Shown: positions 32,963 to 35,583 of the stretch, piece by piece | Layout of the letters: each line of letters begins with the position of its first letter | How positions within the stretch are numbered: the stretch's first letter is position 1 | Assembly (NCBI GenBank): GCA_022376515.1 | Contig: WTXI01000353.1 | Location: 1 to 35,583, forward strand | Reading direction: 5' to 3' | DNA from: Lactifluus volemus | Taxonomy: Eukaryota > Basidiomycota > Agaricomycetes > Russulales > Russulaceae | DNA length: 35,583 nt | The notes under the pieces: model-generated | What the model was told of the DNA's origin: nothing | Database searches by the model: none | Seen by the model: only the letters and a program-made list of their open reading frames with translations | Position numbers and translations under genes: made by a program

Positions 32963-34544
32963 ATGGGTGCCGGCCAGTCAACAGGTTCACATCCGCAGAC
33001 CCCTCCGCGTGCATTACATGTCCTACGCGTCACACCGTCCTCGCCCGCATCACAAGCCAATGTTGAGCCTTTCTTTGACTTTGTCGGTCTCGAAGGCGAC
33101 ACACATTCATCGCGAAAGGCACTTGATGCTGCAGAGCTCGAGGCGATTGTGGAAAAAAACGAGGGCAAGGTTTTGAGCTTGCTCGTCTGGAATAGCAAAT
33201 CCCAAACAACCAGAGGTATGTGTGAAGGCATCTCAATGAGCCAAGGCATCGACCCTCTGACCACCATCGTAGTTGTCAAGATTACACCATCGCGAACGTG
33301 GTCGCAGCAGGGCCTCCCAGCGAACGCTCCCAAGGATGCAGCAGCTGGCACTCAGCCTTCCCTGCTCGGTCTGAGCATGCGTATATGCGAACCAGAGTTT
33401 GCACTTGAGAACGTCTGGCATGTCATGGACGTCCTGGAAGGAAGTCCGGCAGAAAGCGCTGGACTTGTTCCCTATGGAGACTGGATAATAGGGTGGTCAG
33501 GAGGTGTCTTGGGCGCGGAAGGTGACTTTTACGATGTCGTGGAGGCCGTAAGAGTTCTTCTCCTTGATGTCTCAGGCTACTTGCTCACGCTGTTGGAAGC
33601 ATATCGACAAACCTCTTCGAGTCTACGTCTATTCGTATGATTTTGAGTGCGTTTTGCCCATAATCTACTTTCCACGCCTCGTTTTCTGACAGCGTCAGCA
33701 CCATCCGGGAAGTAGTCTTGGTTCCAAACCGGCAGTGGGGTGGCGAGGGTTTACTTGGTTGTGTTTTTGGGCACGTTTCATGTCTCTCAGCAGCTCACAG
33801 CAGGACTTATGCGTTTACGCAGGTTTGGGCTTTTGCATCGAATTCCCCCGATTCCCAACGATCGCCAGCCCGGCGCTCTCCCTCCAGAATTGCAAGAGTC
33901 GACCGAATTCGAGGAGCAGACATTGTATGTTCCAGCGGATGGCATGTTGGATCAGCTCGACTTCGAATTCCATTCAGACGTTCATGACCAACAACCGCAA
34001 TTTTTTCCTCCGCCTCACCCACATGACTACAGCTACACCTTTTCCAACCGCGGCGCCGCTCTCGCTCGCCAGTCGCACTCGTCAACAATTCCAGAGGAGT
34101 CGGAGGGAACGGAGAGTCACCCGCAATCTTCTCGCTCCTCTCAGGACCTGCGTCACAGCAATGAAACTAATAACCATCGTTACCACCGAGTCCACGACCA
34201 TGACCGAGATCATGGTCGTCGTATTGGACCGTTGCCTACTGCCCGTCGGAGTGCAACACCCAGATCGGCGACACCAGATATACACTCCAACGGTGATTCC
34301 GGATTATGATCTATTCCACGCATCTCACCCAAGTGCTTAATCGATTAAAGGTCTCTTACGCAGCGGCGTTCGCTCACCTCCTCTACTCAATGGTGGTACA
34401 ATTTCTGCAGGAAGCCAGCCTTTTCCTCAAACACGACTTAATGGTACGCACAGAAACGGAAATGTCGACGAGCAAGCTGGCGTGGAGGAGACTGAGAGTA
34501 TTGAGGGAGTTTCAGAGCACGAAAGCCTGACCAGCGTAGAATAG
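32963..34544 (+). CDS. GRH1: Golgi reassembly-stacking protein (GRASP/Grh1)
   Basis: Predicted length is about 438 residues. GRASP proteins tether Golgi and COPII membranes and support unconventional secretion. It starts MGAGQSTG with Gly2 and Ser6, fitting N-myristoylation. The two PDZ-like halves of the GRASP domain are visible: NVEPFFDFVGLEGD with LSLLVWNSKSQTTR, and ENVWHVMDVLEGSPAESAGL, GDWIIGW, PLRVYVYSYDFD, REVVLVPNRQWGGEGLLGC, GLLHRIP. A Pro/Ser/His-rich, likely disordered C-terminal half follows. The in-frame Met at 32894 is rejected because the GRASP start is at 32963. Exons: 32963-33215, 33273-33547, 33601-33647, 33693-33770, 33823-34292, 34351-34544; phases close. The fourth intron appears to begin GCACGT (GC-AG). 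A TGA at 34307 is avoided by the last intron, after which SGVRSPPLLNGGTISAG continues. Confidence 0.9.
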
Positions 34545-34648
34545 CGTAATGTGTACCCCGGTGACGGATATATAATGTACCCGGAGACCGGTGTTAGTGG
34601 TAACTTAGCACGTAGCGTCGGTATAGCACGCATTCTTATTCTAAAACC

Positions 34649-35583
34649 ATGAATTTTGATTCCCTCCCTTCCCCAACTTCCCGTAGAAAGTCTCGACGTA
34701 CTTCGTCGGCATCTTCTGTCCCGTCAGATGGTACCTTAAAACCAGGCTACATGCCTCCATCGCCTCTTATGTCGCCCTCGTACAGTCTCATCCTAGTTCG
34801 TGAGCTCAGCTGCTGACTCGTCCACTCAGTGACTCCTATCCTGAGATTGTCGCTCCCGTGCCAAGGCGGCACCGTGCGTTGCAGCCAACTCCAGATGCCT
34901 GGATACGTACACCCTCCCCTTCGTCCTCGCGCACGATGTCTCCGTCACCCGTCGGCAGCAGCTTTCGACGCACGAATCCCCGCTTCTCGAGCTTCAGCGC
35001 CGTAATGGAAGCTGAAAAGGAGATACCGTTACAGGAGCAGGGCTTTGGTCGTCGGTGGCTACGCTGGATGCACAAGAATGGTGTGAAGCATTGGGTCGTG
35101 CCGTGCACCTTGCTCGCATCAGCGTTGGTGCGTCTCTGTGTCGGATTGGGTTCGTATTCAGGTGAGTTTTTAGGAACTTGTGGAGACGTTTTGGATGTGT
35201 TTGACCATTTCCCTACCTCTAGGAGAGGGAACGCCTCCCATGTTCGGAGATTATGAGGCTCAGCGACATTGGATGGAACTCACCAACCACCTGCCGATGC
35301 GACAATGGTACACATACGACCTGCAATATTGGGGTTTAGACTATCCCCCGTTGACCGCTTATCATTCATGGCTCTGCGGTAAAATGTGCGTGTCTTTTTT
35401 TGTCTTTTCCAACCACATTCGCTCACCTCCCCCCCCTCGTGACGGATAGAGGGTCATTCATTGACTCGACGTGGTTTTCGTTGGACAGTTCGCGAGGCAT
35501 CGAGTCCCCGGCTAGCAAGCTTTATATGCGCAGTACCGTCATTCTATCAGACTTGGCAATCTACCTTCCGGCTGCATGGCTCT
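34649..35583 (+). CDS. ALG6: Dolichyl-P-Glc:Man9GlcNAc2-PP-dolichol alpha-1,3-glucosyltransferase Alg6, N-terminal part (runs off the right edge)
   Basis: Alg6 adds the first glucose to the lipid-linked oligosaccharide in the ER lumen. A Ser/Arg/Pro-rich cytosolic N-terminus of about 115 residues precedes the first membrane span (about [19 protein letters not shown]). The family's luminal signature follows: [45 protein letters not shown], then [19 protein letters not shown]. The [14 protein letters not shown] motif favours Alg6 over Alg8. Exons: 34649-34779, 34830-35161, 35223-35385 and 35450 onward to the window end; phases close. The first donor (GTACAG at 34780) was chosen to keep frame. 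The start is the first ATG, 104 bases after GRH1. Confidence 0.9.

Noticed and set aside
33021..33031. ACGCGT within GRH1
   Set aside because: It lies in coding sequence. About nine such hexamers are expected by chance in the window, so only clustered promoter copies are reported.
1..35583. CRISPR arrays, prokaryotic operons, phage or virus genes
   Set aside because: No regularly spaced repeats or such protein motifs were seen. Introns throughout show a eukaryotic nuclear genome.

Overview
The window is nuclear DNA of a filamentous fungus, most likely a basidiomycete (Agaricomycetes). The reasons are dense genes cut by many introns of about 45-75 bp with GT...AG ends, pyrimidine-rich leaders, and the closest family resemblance of the proteins that I can judge by eye. 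The order or genus cannot be fixed from the sequence alone. No rRNA, convincing tRNA or CRISPR array was seen. All gene models were built by hand from reading frame, splice sites and protein-family motifs. In most genes the exon phases close exactly.

Layout. 1-985 (-): 5' part of a carnitine acetyltransferase. About 1.2-3.45 kb: an accessory patch with an AT-rich inverted-repeat cluster (77-bp-arm hairpin) and a decayed ankyrin-repeat gene. 4.17-6.60 kb (-): a PPPDE/DeSI isopeptidase-thioredoxin-PUL fusion protein. 6.70-9.23 kb (-): the peroxisomal import factor Pex8. 9.32-9.68 kb (+): a small DUF952 protein. 10.14-11.63 kb (+): a single-pass membrane protein of unknown function. 13.09-14.61 kb (-): a mitochondrial NAD+ carrier. 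14.9-16.7 kb: two related, damaged copies of an unknown gene. 16.7-18.4 kb: no gene seen.

From 18.4 kb the window is a compact housekeeping block. PRP2 (-) and CWF19 (+) form a divergent pair of spliceosome factors. A mitochondrial citrate lyase beta-like (CLYBL-type) gene follows. Next come the cohesion helicase CHL1 (-) and the DNA polymerase alpha B subunit POL12 (+), a divergent replication pair whose 141-bp shared promoter holds two perfect MluI cell-cycle boxes. The Golgi GRASP protein GRH1 and the 5' part of the glucosyltransferase ALG6 complete the block.

Two themes stand out. Functional partners are placed head to head (PRP2/CWF19 and CHL1/POL12). In addition, up to six apparent one-base frame breaks interrupt otherwise well-conserved genes (carnitine acetyltransferase, PPPDE fusion, DUF952, CHL1, POL12 twice). 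Several of these genes are expected to be essential, so residual assembly indels are the simplest explanation. Anyone reusing these models should expect automatic gene prediction to break them.
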